64,000 bases of DNA from Pseudomonas caspiana (GCF_002158995.1 NZ_LOHF01000001.1:204674-268673), one strand, 5' to 3'. Numbered from the stretch's first letter, positions 13,954-22,920 are shown. Made by a program: numbers and translations. Notes: a model not told the origin generated them from the letters alone.

Positions 13954-16644
13954 ATGAGTGATGCAACCATGACCGAGATTGCAACTGACCTGCTGAACAG
14001 CTTGGTGGTTGACGGCGAACAATTCGCTTACGTCGATCTGCACAAGATGTTGAACCCTGATCAAATTGCGAAGCTTCCCTATTCGATCCGCATCCTGCTG
14101 GAGAACGTCGCGCGCTGTACGCCTGAGGCGCTGCCTTCGGTGCTGGCTCGGGCGCTGGGCGACGGCCCTGACTGTGAGGTGCCGTTCCAGCCCAACCGGC
14201 TGATGTTCCATGACACTACCTGCTTGCCGGCTTTGGCGGATTTCGCCGGGATGCGTGACGTGGTCGCGGAATTGGGTGGCGATCCCAAGTCAATGAACCC
14301 GCTCATCCCCGCTGTACTGATCATCGATCACTCGGTGATCGTTGAGCATTACGCTGAAGCCGATGCTGTCGAAGAAAACCTTAATATCGATTTTCGTCGC
14401 AACAGTGAACGCTATCGCTTCATCAAGTGGGCGCAGAAGAGCCTCGACAACTTCGGCGTGATCCCTCCGGGCACTGGCATCATCCATCAAATGAACATGG
14501 AAGCTCTGGCGCAGGTGGTCTGGGAAAGCAAAACCGAAGACGGCCAGCGCATGCTCCACCCGGATGACATGGTCGCCACTGACAGCCACACGCCGATGAT
14601 CAACGCCATTGGCGTACTGGGGTGGGGCGTAGGCGGGCTTGAAGGGCAGGCGGCAATGGTCGGCGAGCCTGTACCCATCAGCTTTCCTAAAGTAGTGGGC
14701 ATTCGTGTGACCAACACCATGCGTCCCGGCGTGACCGCGACCGACCTGTCGCTGCACGTGGCGGAAATTCTGCGCAAGCGTTCGGTAGTTGGCAAGTTTG
14801 TCGAATTCACTGGCCCTGGCTTGTCTACACTGAGCTGGGCTGCACGTGGCACGGTGTCGAATATGGCGCCTGAATACGGCGCGACCGTGGTGTTCTTCCC
14901 GTTCGACAGTGACACGCTCAACTATCTGGAGCTGACCGGTCGTTCCGCCGAGCTGCGCACCAAGGTCGTGGCCTACATGAATGCTCAGCCATTGTGGCGC
15001 CGTGACGAGCATGCCGAGCCGCAGTTCGACGAACTGATCGAACTTGACCTGGCCAGTATCGAGCCAAGTGTTGCCGGCCCCCATCAACCTCATCAACGCC
15101 AGAGCCTGGCGAACGCTGCTGCGTCGTTCCGTGACGGTGTGATGGGAGGCGGTAACCTGATCGCCGGTCCTGCCGAGCAGAGCTTTTTCGAGCCGAGCTT
15201 TGGCGAGCCAATCACGCATGGCGCCGTTGTGATGTCGGCCATTACCAGTTGCACCAACACCGCCAATCCCTCGCAAATGGTCCAGGCTGGCCTGCTGGCG
15301 CGCAACGCCCGTGCGCGGGGTCTGAAAAGCAAACCCTGGGTGAAAACCTCGTTGTCTCCCGGCTCGCAAGTGGTGGCGGATTACCTGGCCGAAGCCAACC
15401 TGTTGGAAGACTTCTCGGCGCTGGGCTTCGACCTTGCAGGGTTCGGTTGCATGACCTGCATTGGCAACTCCGGCAAGCTCGAAGAGCATGTTGAAGCGTT
15501 TGCCGATCAAGGCCTCAAAGGTGTGGTGGTGTTGTCAGGCAACCGCAACTTCGAAGGTCGGGTCAACCCGAAACTGCAGGCCGGTTATCTGGCATCGCCA
15601 GCGCTCTGTGTGGCCTATGCCATCGCCGGGACAATCGACATTGATCTTGAATCACAGCCACTGGGGCGGGATCAGCAAGGCCAGCCGGTATACATGCGCG
15701 ACTTGATGCCCAGCGATGCCGATATCGCCAGGCAGGTGCTGGAAGTGGTCAAGCCAGAGTTCTTCCAGCAACGGCTGGCCACGGTCTGGGACGGTACCCA
15801 TCAATGGCAGGCGCTGTCGGCGGTCGGCAGCGTGCAGTTTCCATGGAGCCCGGAGTCCACTTATCTGCGTCGCCCGCAGTACCTGGCGGACATCAAGGCC
15901 GAACCGAAAGATTCCCTGGCCATCAGCGGCGCGCGCGTCCTGATGGTGGTGGGCGACAACGTGACAACCGATCACATTTCACCTGCGGGTGCTATTCCGG
16001 CCAACAGCCTGGCCGGACAGTGGCTGCTCGAGCGCGGCGAGGATCCGCAGGACCTCAACCAATATTCCACCCGCCGCAGCAATCACGAAGTGATGCTGCG
16101 CGGCGCCTTCACTAACCGTTCGGTGAAAAACCTGCTGCTGGGGGACAACCAGCCGGGCCTTGGCGTCTGGGCGTGGAACGCGGACCACAGCGAGTGTCTG
16201 CCGCTGTTTCTGGCAGCTGAGAGCTATACCCGCAAGCAAATCCCGATGGTGGTCTTTGCCGGTATCAATTACGGCGCCGGCTCAAGCCGTGACTGGGCGG
16301 CCAAGGCTCAGGCGCTGCTCGGCGTCAAAGCTGTAGTGGCTAGCAGCGTGGAGCGAATCCACCGCAGCAACCTGATTGGCATGGGCGTGATCCCGCTGCA
16401 GTTCAAAGCGGGTGAGCGGGTTGAAGATCTGAAGCTGGATGGCAGCGAGCACTTCGACTTTATCGGACTCGACGATCTGGTCGTCGGTAACAACCCGGTC
16501 ACGATGACTGTTTGCCGTAGCAATGGCGATCAGGATCAGGTCGAGCTGTTCGCCCGAATCGATTCGTTGCAGGAAATCCGCTACCTCACCAATGGCGGCG
16601 TGTTGCCGTTCGTGATTCGCAAGGTGGTCAAGCGCACGACCTGA
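13954..16644 (+). CDS. Aconitase-family hydratase, AcnA-type paralogue
   Basis: 896 residues, the full AcnA layout: three domains plus the swivelling C-terminal domain. The three [4Fe-4S] cysteines are present: Cys433 ('ITSCTNTANPSQM'), Cys499 and Cys502 ('GFGCMTCIGNSGKL'). Substrate-binding blocks are 'VATDSHTPMINAIGVLGWGVGGLEGQAAM', 'VTTDHISPAGAIPANSLAG' and 'NYGAGSSRDWAAKA'. Compared with E. coli AcnA (from memory), positions near the active-site Arg loop are changed (STRRSNHEVMLRGAF instead of GSRRGNHEVMMRGTF) and GCTTC became GCMTC, so it is not a plain housekeeping AcnA. Stereospecific dehydration/hydration of a citrate-like acid is expected. 2-Methylisocitrate dehydratase (AcnD) is an alternative, but no prpBC genes are linked. 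The start is uncertain by a few codons. Confidence 0.85.
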   Translation: MSDATMTEIATDLLNSLVVDGEQFAYVDLHKMLNPDQIAKLPYSIRILLENVARCTPEALPSVLARALGDGPDCEVPFQPNRLMFHDTTCLPALADFAGMRDVVAELGGDPKSMNPLIPAVLIIDHSVIVEHYAEADAVEENLNIDFRRNSERYRFIKWAQKSLDNFGVIPPGTGIIHQMNMEALAQVVWESKTEDGQRMLHPDDMVATDSHTPMINAIGVLGWGVGGLEGQAAMVGEPVPISFPKVVGIRVTNTMRPGVTATDLSLHVAEILRKRSVVGKFVEFTGPGLSTLSWAARGTVSNMAPEYGATVVFFPFDSDTLNYLELTGRSAELRTKVVAYMNAQPLWRRDEHAEPQFDELIELDLASIEPSVAGPHQPHQRQSLANAAASFRDGVMGGGNLIAGPAEQSFFEPSFGEPITHGAVVMSAITSCTNTANPSQMVQAGLLARNARARGLKSKPWVKTSLSPGSQVVADYLAEANLLEDFSALGFDLAGFGCMTCIGNSGKLEEHVEAFADQGLKGVVVLSGNRNFEGRVNPKLQAGYLASPALCVAYAIAGTIDIDLESQPLGRDQQGQPVYMRDLMPSDADIARQVLEVVKPEFFQQRLATVWDGTHQWQALSAVGSVQFPWSPESTYLRRPQYLADIKAEPKDSLAISGARVLMVVGDNVTTDHISPAGAIPANSLAGQWLLERGEDPQDLNQYSTRRSNHEVMLRGAFTNRSVKNLLLGDNQPGLGVWAWNADHSECLPLFLAAESYTRKQIPMVVFAGINYGAGSSRDWAAKAQALLGVKAVVASSVERIHRSNLIGMGVIPLQFKAGERVEDLKLDGSEHFDFIGLDDLVVGNNPVTMTVCRSNGDQDQVELFARIDSLQEIRYLTNGGVLPFVIRKVVKRTT

Positions 16645-16740
16645 TGATCGCAGCGGCGACCGCGACACTTGGGTGTCTCGGTCAGCCCTGAGGGAAAGGG
16701 ACGTTCGTTAAAAGGCTTCAGCTAACCGGAGACAGTTTTT

Positions 16741-17793
16741 ATGTACGCCTATGTCGGCTCACGGACCACCCGCGCGCGAAACGCGCGCGGCATTGGCATC
16801 ACGGTTTATCAGGTGGACGAAGAAAACGGCGCATTGAGACTGATCCAGATTGTTCAGGATCTAGTTAACCCGTCCTTCCTCGCACTCAACAAGTCGGGTG
16901 ATCGGCTCTACACCGTGCACGGCGATCAAAGCGAAGTCAGCTCGTTCAGCGTCGACAAGACGACCGGTAAGTTGAGCTTCATCAATCAGCAGAGCTGTGA
17001 CGGAAAGAACCCGGTGCACCTGGCTCTTGATCCGAGTGAGCGTTTTCTGGTCGTTTCCAACCACATCAGCGGCTCGCTGGCCGTCATTAATGTGCTCGAG
17101 AACGGTTCGCTGGGGACGATCAATCAACTGCTTGAACTCGATGGTACTGCCGGCCCGCATCGGGTCGAGCAGCCGTTTGCCAAGCCGCATTTCAATCCCT
17201 TCGATCACTCAGGCAATTTTGTGCTGGTGCCGGATAAGGGGTTGGATCGGGTGTTCAGTTTCCGCTTTGACAACGGCAACTTGTTCCCGGCCGATCAGCC
17301 TTTTGTGATGACGCGAGAAGGTGCGGGTCCACGCCACCTGGCACTGCATCCCAAGGCACCCTTTGCCTATGTCATCAACGAGCTGGACTCAACGGTGACG
17401 ACCTACGAGTTCAATGCCGAAGACGGTTCGATGCAGCCGCTTCAAGTGTTGCCAACGTTGCCTTGCACTTACACCGGAAACAGCCGGGCATCGGAGATAG
17501 AGGTGGATCGCAACGGACGCTTCGTTTACGCCTCCAACCGCGGTTACGACAGCATTGCGGTATTTGCCATTAATCAGCAAACGGGCTTGTTGAACCCGGT
17601 TGAATTCACGCCCACGAACGGTAAAACACCGCGCTTTTTTGCGCTGACTCCCAATGGTCGCTTCATCTTCGCGCTCAACGAAGACAGCGACACCATCATC
17701 TCGCTGGCTGTGGATTCGCACAAAGGAGGGTTAAGCAAGACAGGTTTTACGGCCACCACCGGAAGCCCTGTTTGCATGGTTTTTTCTGCCTGA
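16741..17793 (+). CDS. Lactonase, seven-bladed beta-propeller family (YbhE/Pgl-like)
   Basis: 350 residues with regularly repeated blade motifs: 'PSFLALNKSGDRLYTVH', 'PVHLALDPSERFLVVSNH', 'PHFNPFDHSGNFVLVPDKGLDRVF', 'PRHLALHPKAPFAYVINELDSTVTTYEF', 'SEIEVDRNGRFVYASNRGYDSIAVF', 'PRFFALTPNGRFIFALNEDSDTI'. This is the 6-phosphogluconolactonase / carboxymuconate cyclase fold. No signal peptide, so cytoplasmic. GGAG lies 9 bp before the ATG. It directly follows the aconitase-like gene, so it more likely opens or closes a lactone of the pathway acid than acts in the pentose phosphate route (inference). Confidence 0.85.
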   Translation: MYAYVGSRTTRARNARGIGITVYQVDEENGALRLIQIVQDLVNPSFLALNKSGDRLYTVHGDQSEVSSFSVDKTTGKLSFINQQSCDGKNPVHLALDPSERFLVVSNHISGSLAVINVLENGSLGTINQLLELDGTAGPHRVEQPFAKPHFNPFDHSGNFVLVPDKGLDRVFSFRFDNGNLFPADQPFVMTREGAGPRHLALHPKAPFAYVINELDSTVTTYEFNAEDGSMQPLQVLPTLPCTYTGNSRASEIEVDRNGRFVYASNRGYDSIAVFAINQQTGLLNPVEFTPTNGKTPRFFALTPNGRFIFALNEDSDTIISLAVDSHKGGLSKTGFTATTGSPVCMVFSA

Positions 17794-17854
17794 GTAACGC
17801 CCGATCCATAACAAGTACATGAGCACGCAGCAGCTTGCTTACAGTGAGGTCGCC

Positions 17855-19180
17855 ATGAACAACAATAATACGCCTGATGAAAACGCTATCGTGCGCAAGG
17901 TAACCCTGCGCATCATCCCGTTCGTTTTTCTGCTTTACATCGTTTCCTATCTGGACCGCGCCAACATCGGTTACGCCGCGCTGCAGATGAACAAGGAACT
18001 GGCGCTGACCAGCGAGGCGTTTGGTTTCATTTCCGGAATTTTCTTTATCGGTTACTTCCTGTTTGAAGTGCCGAGTAACGTCATGCTCAACAAGTTTGGC
18101 GCACGGGTCTGGATTGCCCGGATTCTGGTGACCTGGGGGGCGATCGCGGCCGCAACCGCTTTCGCCCAGACGGCCAACCAGCTCTACGTCCTGCGCTTTT
18201 TCCTGGGGGTCGCCGAGGCTGGTTTTTTCCCTGGCATCATCGTTTACCTGACGTTCTGGTTCCGCTCCAAAGAGCTCGCGACTACTGTTGCGTTGTTCAC
18301 CGCAGCCATCCCGGTGAGCTACATCATTGGTGCGCCGATGAGCACCTGGATCATGGATAACATCAGTTGGTTCAACTGGAGCGGCTGGCGCTGGATGCTG
18401 TTCCTTGAGGGGATTCCCGCTGTGTTTCTGGGCGTAGCGTGCTTCTTCTTTCTGACGGACAAGCCGGAGCAGGCCAAGTGGCTCAAGCCTGAAGAGAAAG
18501 CCTGGCTGGTCGCTGAGCTGGAGCGAGATCGTCAGAGCCGCAAGAACGTCAAGAGCTTGAGCGTCTACAAGACGATGACCAATCCCAAGGTGCTGTACCT
18601 GTCGTTCATCTACTTTGTTTACCAGTGTGGCAGCCTTGGTGTCGGTTACTGGATGCCGCAGATCATCAAGAGTTTTTCCGAGTCGCTGACGCATACGCAG
18701 ATCGGTTTGATCGCCATGCTGCCTTACATCGTGGCTACGGCGGCGATGATCCTCTGGTCGCGCAGTTCTGATAAACGCAACGAACGCAAACTGCACTCGG
18801 CCATTCCACTGCTCCTGGCAACATTAGGACTGATCGGCGCAGGTTTGCTGGCCAACCCCTACGTCGCCATGGCCATGATCTGCCTCGCGTTGTCCGGGTT
18901 GTACAGCTTCAAATCACCGTTCTGGGCGCTGCCAACGCTGTTCCTTGATCGCACTACCGCAGCGGTGTCGATCGCCGTCATCAACTCGATAGGCAATCTG
19001 GGTGGTTTCGTTGGGCCGTCTTTGATTGGTATGGTCAAGGGCAACAGTCAAAGTGCGGCCAATGGATTGCTGTTCCTGAGCGCACTGCTGATGGCTGGAT
19101 TCCTGATGACCTTGTTCATGCGGGTGACCAACAAAGATTCGGCGCAGAGCCTGGTGGTCAGGAGTCAGGAAGCACGCTAA
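17855..19180 (+). CDS. MFS transporter, anion:cation symporter (ACS) family
   Basis: 441 residues from ATG 17855, which has GAGG 6 bp upstream; an ATG at 17819 gives 12 more residues. Twelve membrane segments. 'LRIIPFVFLLYIVSYLDRANIGYAALQMNKEL' in TM1 and 'GVAEAGFFPGIIVYLTFWF' in TM4 are diagnostic for the ACS group (phthalate, tartrate, glucarate, hexuronate transporters). The start is 61 bp after the lactonase. A second organic-acid importer in this locus besides CitMHS suggests that a pathway substrate or its lactone/methyl derivative is also taken up. Confidence 0.9.
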   Translation: MNNNNTPDENAIVRKVTLRIIPFVFLLYIVSYLDRANIGYAALQMNKELALTSEAFGFISGIFFIGYFLFEVPSNVMLNKFGARVWIARILVTWGAIAAATAFAQTANQLYVLRFFLGVAEAGFFPGIIVYLTFWFRSKELATTVALFTAAIPVSYIIGAPMSTWIMDNISWFNWSGWRWMLFLEGIPAVFLGVACFFFLTDKPEQAKWLKPEEKAWLVAELERDRQSRKNVKSLSVYKTMTNPKVLYLSFIYFVYQCGSLGVGYWMPQIIKSFSESLTHTQIGLIAMLPYIVATAAMILWSRSSDKRNERKLHSAIPLLLATLGLIGAGLLANPYVAMAMICLALSGLYSFKSPFWALPTLFLDRTTAAVSIAVINSIGNLGGFVGPSLIGMVKGNSQSAANGLLFLSALLMAGFLMTLFMRVTNKDSAQSLVVRSQEAR

Positions 19181-19263
19181 CGGCCAGTTGATTGATACTG
19201 TGACCGGCCCGAAATCGATTCGTAAGCGATGCCTCATCGCTTACCAAAAGCTGAGGTAACAAG

Positions 19264-20907
19264 ATGGCCAAGGCCGCTGATGTTGTAGTGCAATGTCTGG
19301 AAAGTGAAGGTGTTGAGTACGTGTTCGGCATCCCCGGTGAGGAGAATCTCGACCTGCTGGAGTCGTTACGGCGCTCAAGCATTCAGCTTGTCCTCACCCG
19401 GCATGAACAACCTGCTGGCTTCATGGCGGCAACTTACGGCCGTTTGACTGGCAAGACGGGCGTCTGCCTGTCGACGCTGGGTCCTGGCGCGACGAATCTG
19501 GTGACTGCCGGTGCATATGCCTACCTTGGCGGTATGCCGATGCTGATGATCACGGGTCAGAAACCGATCAAGAAGTCCAAGCAGGGCCGTTTTCAGATCC
19601 TCGATGTGGTGGGGATGATGAGGCCATTGACCAAATACACGCACCAGTTGGCTTCCGCCGATAACATCCCGTCCCGTGTTCGTGAAGCGATACGGCTGGC
19701 AGAAGAGGAAAAGCCCGGCGCGGTGCATCTGGAGCTGCCTGAAGACATTGCTGCCGAACAGACCGACAGCATGCCGATTCCTCCAAGCTTGAGCCGTCGG
19801 CCATTGGCTGAGTACAAATCCATTGCGGCCGCTGTATCGAAACTCAAGGCGGCCAAAAGTCCGATCCTGGTGATCGGCGCCGGGGCCAACCGGAAGATGA
19901 CCGCCAAGGTTCTGCGTCAGTTGATCGACAAGACCGGCATTCCATTTGTCACTACACAAATGGGCAAAGGGGTAGTGGACGAACGCCACCCGCGCTTTCT
20001 TGGCAACGCCGCATTGTCCTCGGGGGATTTTGTCCATCGGGCGGTGGAGTCTGCGGATCTGATCATCAATGTCGGCCATGACGTCATCGAAAAACCGCCG
20101 TTTTTTATGGTTCGTGGCGGCACCGAAGTGGTTCATATCAACTTCCGTTCGGCTGAGGTCGACCCTGTCTATTTCCCGCAGATTGAGGTGGTGGGCGACA
20201 TCGCTAATGCGATCTGGCAGATTTCTGAAGCGCTTGAGACTCAGGAGCACTGGGACTTCAGTCGTCTTTTGACGATCCGTAGTGCCAACGAAGCTCAGAT
20301 AGTGGAGGGCGCCGAAGACAACCGTTTCCCCATGTACCCGCAACGGATGGTGGCCGACTTGCGCAAGGCGCTGCCTTCGGAGGGGATCGTGGCGTTGGAC
20401 AACGGGATCTACAAGATCTGGTTTGCCCGCAATTACAAAGCGCACATGCCCAACACGGTGCTGCTGGACAACGCGCTGGCGACCATGGGCGCGGGTCTCC
20501 CTTCGGCGATGGCCGCCCGGTTGGTCTATCCACAGAAACCGACTGTTGCGGTGTGTGGCGACGGCGGTTTCATGATGAATAGCCAGGAGCTGGAAACTGC
20601 GGTGCGTATGAAGATGAATCTGATTGTCATCATCCTGCGTGACGACGGCTACGGGATGATCCGCTGGAAGCAATCGCATATGGGCTTCGAGGACTTCGGT
20701 CTGGATTATGGCAATCCTGACTTTGTCATGTACGCCAACAGCTATGGAGCCAAAGGGCACAGGGTTGAAAGCGCAGAAGCTTTTCTGCCAATGATCGAAC
20801 GCTGTATTGCCGAGCCAGGCGTACATGTCATTGATTGCCCGGTCGACTATTCAGAGAATGACTTCATTCTCAATACTGAGCTCAAGAGAAGAAGTGCTCT
20901 TGTATAA
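19264..20907 (+). CDS. Thiamine-diphosphate enzyme, catabolic acetolactate synthase-like
   Basis: 547 residues. Three-domain TPP enzyme: N-terminal Pyr domain with catalytic Glu48 in 'LTRHEQPAGFMAATYGRLTG', central Rossmann-like domain (~190-330), and C-terminal PP domain with the diphosphate/Mg motif beginning 'GDGGFMMNSQELETAVRM' and ending 'RDDGYGMI'. The spacing is that of AlsS-type, FAD-independent enzymes; pseudomonads carry such 547-residue proteins annotated as acetolactate synthase large subunit. No regulatory subunit (ilvN) and no acetolactate decarboxylase (alsD) are adjacent, so butanediol metabolism is not supported. Decarboxylation or carboligation of the 2-oxo acid made by the upstream enzymes is possible. 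GAGG lies 7 bp before the ATG. Confidence 0.85.
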   Translation: MAKAADVVVQCLESEGVEYVFGIPGEENLDLLESLRRSSIQLVLTRHEQPAGFMAATYGRLTGKTGVCLSTLGPGATNLVTAGAYAYLGGMPMLMITGQKPIKKSKQGRFQILDVVGMMRPLTKYTHQLASADNIPSRVREAIRLAEEEKPGAVHLELPEDIAAEQTDSMPIPPSLSRRPLAEYKSIAAAVSKLKAAKSPILVIGAGANRKMTAKVLRQLIDKTGIPFVTTQMGKGVVDERHPRFLGNAALSSGDFVHRAVESADLIINVGHDVIEKPPFFMVRGGTEVVHINFRSAEVDPVYFPQIEVVGDIANAIWQISEALETQEHWDFSRLLTIRSANEAQIVEGAEDNRFPMYPQRMVADLRKALPSEGIVALDNGIYKIWFARNYKAHMPNTVLLDNALATMGAGLPSAMAARLVYPQKPTVAVCGDGGFMMNSQELETAVRMKMNLIVIILRDDGYGMIRWKQSHMGFEDFGLDYGNPDFVMYANSYGAKGHRVESAEAFLPMIERCIAEPGVHVIDCPVDYSENDFILNTELKRRSALV

Positions 20908-21069
20908 ATCGATCGGGTTTCAGGCTCCAGACGGCGTTAAGCGCGGGTATAGGGCAGGGGCACGCCCATCTATATCTCACTTCGTCGCATCAGTTGCTGT
21001 ATTTCCATCGTCGCGGCCGTTGCCGCTAATTTCTCACTGCCTGTCCGGGCTCTGGATTCGGAGAAAAAC

Positions 21070-21795
21070 ATGAGCGCAGTATCACCGGCCGTTCTGGCTG
21101 ACCTGGCACCCGGTGGCACTCTTCGTGCCGCGATTAACTTTGGTAACCCTGTGCTGGCGCAACAAGCTGCCGATGGCAGCCCGCAAGGCGTATCCGTTCA
21201 GCTTGCCAAGGCACTGGCGAAGGAGCTGAACGTACCACTGGAAATGGTCACTTTCGATGCTGCGGGAAAAGTCTTTGCCGCGCTCGATCAGAACATCTGG
21301 AATGTGGCGTTCATGGCGATCGAGCCGGTGCGTGCTGCGCAGGTTGCTTTCAGCGATCCCTATGTGGCCATCGAAGGCACTTATCTGGTACGGGCTGATT
21401 CGACGTTCACTCAGGTTGATGATCTGGACCGCGCTGGCTTGAAACTCGCAGTAGGTGAAGGTGCGGCCTACGATCTCTATCTGTCCCGGAGCTTGAAGCA
21501 CGCGGAGTTGCTTCGGGCTGACACCTCGGCGGGTGCAGTCGAGCTGTTCGTTGATCAGGGGCTGGACGCTGCGGCCGGGGTGCGTCAGCCTCTCGAGAAA
21601 TTCGCTTCGGCCCACGCGGGTTATCGGGTGATCGAGGGGCAATTCACGTCCATTCGCCAAGCGATGGCCGTGCCCCGCCAGTACGCAGCCGGTGCTGAAT
21701 ACATCCAGGACTTTGTAAAACGGCAGAAGGCCAATGGTCTGGTGCGCAAGGCACTGGATGAAACCGGGCAGGCGGACGTTTCCATTCCGAAATAA
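21070..21795 (+). CDS. Solute-binding protein (family 3 / amino-acid type) without signal peptide
   Basis: 241 residues. SBP_bac_3-like: 'GTLRAAINFGNPVLAQ', 'PQGVSVQLAKALAKELNVPLEMVTFD', 'WNVAFMAIEPVRAAQVAFSDPYVAIEGTYLV', 'KLAVGEGAAYDLYLSR', 'GYRVIEGQFTSIRQAMAVP'. The start ATG follows GGAG at a perfect 6 bp spacing and begins MSAVSPAVLADL, so no hydrophobic leader exists; the 160 bp upstream offer none in frame. No permease or ATPase gene is next to it. It may act as a cytoplasmic sensor/enzyme-like protein, or its export signal was lost. Last gene of the locus, followed by a hairpin. Confidence 0.75.
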   Translation: MSAVSPAVLADLAPGGTLRAAINFGNPVLAQQAADGSPQGVSVQLAKALAKELNVPLEMVTFDAAGKVFAALDQNIWNVAFMAIEPVRAAQVAFSDPYVAIEGTYLVRADSTFTQVDDLDRAGLKLAVGEGAAYDLYLSRSLKHAELLRADTSAGAVELFVDQGLDAAAGVRQPLEKFASAHAGYRVIEGQFTSIRQAMAVPRQYAAGAEYIQDFVKRQKANGLVRKALDETGQADVSIPK

Positions 21796-21823
21796 CCGGT
21801 GAGCATTCTGTAGCTCATTATTG

Positions 21824-21858
21824 GCGAGTGATCAGGCTATTCATGCCCGATCACTCGC
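21824..21858. terminator. Strong hairpin closing the locus
   Basis: Perfect 10 bp stem GCGAGTGATC / GATCACTCGC around a 15 nt loop, 29 bp after the solute-binding-protein stop. Only two T follow, so termination efficiency is uncertain. Confidence 0.45.
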
Positions 21859-22014
21859 TTATCCAGCACACCGAAAAACCTTCGCATCTTTGAGCGCCCA
21901 GTTTCAATCTAGCTATTGCCCCGTTAGCACATCGATATTTACGGTGAATTCAGCAGCCGCATGAGCTAACGTTCATGTGCGCGCTTTTTCGATAACTTGC
22001 TGGATATCGCCCCT

Positions 22015-22920
22015 ATGAGAGACCTGCCGCCCACCGCGACCTTGCGCGCTTTTGAAGTTGCTACCCGCCATCCAACGTTTACAGCTGCCGCACAGGAGCT
22101 ACATGTTACTCAAAGCGCGGTCAGTCACCAGCTCAAGCACCTTGAAGGGCTTTGGGGAGTGCAATTGTTTGAGCGTGGCAAGGCGTTGCGCCTCACGGCA
22201 GCGGGCGCCACGCTGGCGCCCATCGTGCGGGAGTTTTTCATCAGTCTTGAGGCGACTCTGGGTGACCTGCGCGAGCAAAAGGGCAGGGTTCGACTCAGCG
22301 TCAGCACCACCTATTCCTTCGCGCTCAAATGGCTGCTACCCCGTTTGCCGCGTCTCTCTCGTCAGCACCCCGAGCTGTTGGTCTCGCTGGACACCACGGA
22401 TAAAGTCATCCACTTCTCGCACGGCCAGGCAGATGTTGCCATCAGGCTAGGCAAGGGCAATTACCCAGGTCTGCATTCGGAGTTCTTGTTTGGGGAGCAG
22501 GTTTTTCCTGTCGCCAGCCCCGAACTGCTGCGGCGCGTGGGAATTCCGCAGAGCCCTTCGGACTTGTTGCACTTCCCGCTGCTGACGCGCGATGGAGCCG
22601 AGTTGGTGCCAAAGTGGGAAGTGTGGTTTCAAGCTGTCGGGCTAGCTTATTCACCGCTCCAGGAGAGCGTCCGATTTGGCGATACCAACATGACAGTCGA
22701 AGCGGCCTTGCTCGGCCAGGGTGTGGCATTGGTGCGCAGCGGGCATGTCGAGAACGAGATCAGCGATGGTCGTTTGGTGCGTCTGTTCGATGTGCCGCTC
22801 CCATCACCGCTTGCGTACTATTTCGTCTGCCCCAAGGGCATCGAAGCGCAACCGCACATCGCCAGCTTTCGCCAATGGTTAGTCAATGAGGCGCTGAAAG
22901 TACGACGCCTGGAACAGTGA
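22015..22920 (+). CDS. LysR-family regulator, GcvA-like
   Basis: 301 residues. The N terminus 'RDLPPTATLRAFEVATRHPTFTAAAQELHVTQSAVSHQLKHLEGLWGVQLFERG' is the GcvA-type LysR helix-turn-helix. The effector domain has 'VRLSVSTTYSFALKWLLPRLPRLSRQHPELLVSL' and 'ADVAIRLGKGNYPGLHSEFLFGEQVFPVASPELL', typical of the same branch. ATG 22015 is chosen over an upstream TTG (21997). It is followed 74 bp later by an EamA permease and then an SDR in the same direction, which it may control. Confidence 0.85.
   Translation: MRDLPPTATLRAFEVATRHPTFTAAAQELHVTQSAVSHQLKHLEGLWGVQLFERGKALRLTAAGATLAPIVREFFISLEATLGDLREQKGRVRLSVSTTYSFALKWLLPRLPRLSRQHPELLVSLDTTDKVIHFSHGQADVAIRLGKGNYPGLHSEFLFGEQVFPVASPELLRRVGIPQSPSDLLHFPLLTRDGAELVPKWEVWFQAVGLAYSPLQESVRFGDTNMTVEAALLGQGVALVRSGHVENEISDGRLVRLFDVPLPSPLAYYFVCPKGIEAQPHIASFRQWLVNEALKVRRLEQ

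Noticed and set aside
14290..15510. 406-codon open frame on the minus strand
   Set aside because: Fully antisense to the aconitase gene. High-GC codon structure creates long antisense frames; the protein is His/Arg/Gln-rich and matches nothing.
17747..18796. 349-codon open frame on the minus strand
   Set aside because: Antisense to the ACS-type MFS transporter; low-complexity His/Arg/Glu composition.
19375..20826. 483-codon open frame on the minus strand
   Set aside because: Antisense shadow of the TPP enzyme, whose motifs on the plus strand are unambiguous.
19264..21795. 2,3-butanediol/acetoin operon
   Set aside because: No acetolactate decarboxylase or butanediol dehydrogenase accompanies the AlsS-like enzyme.
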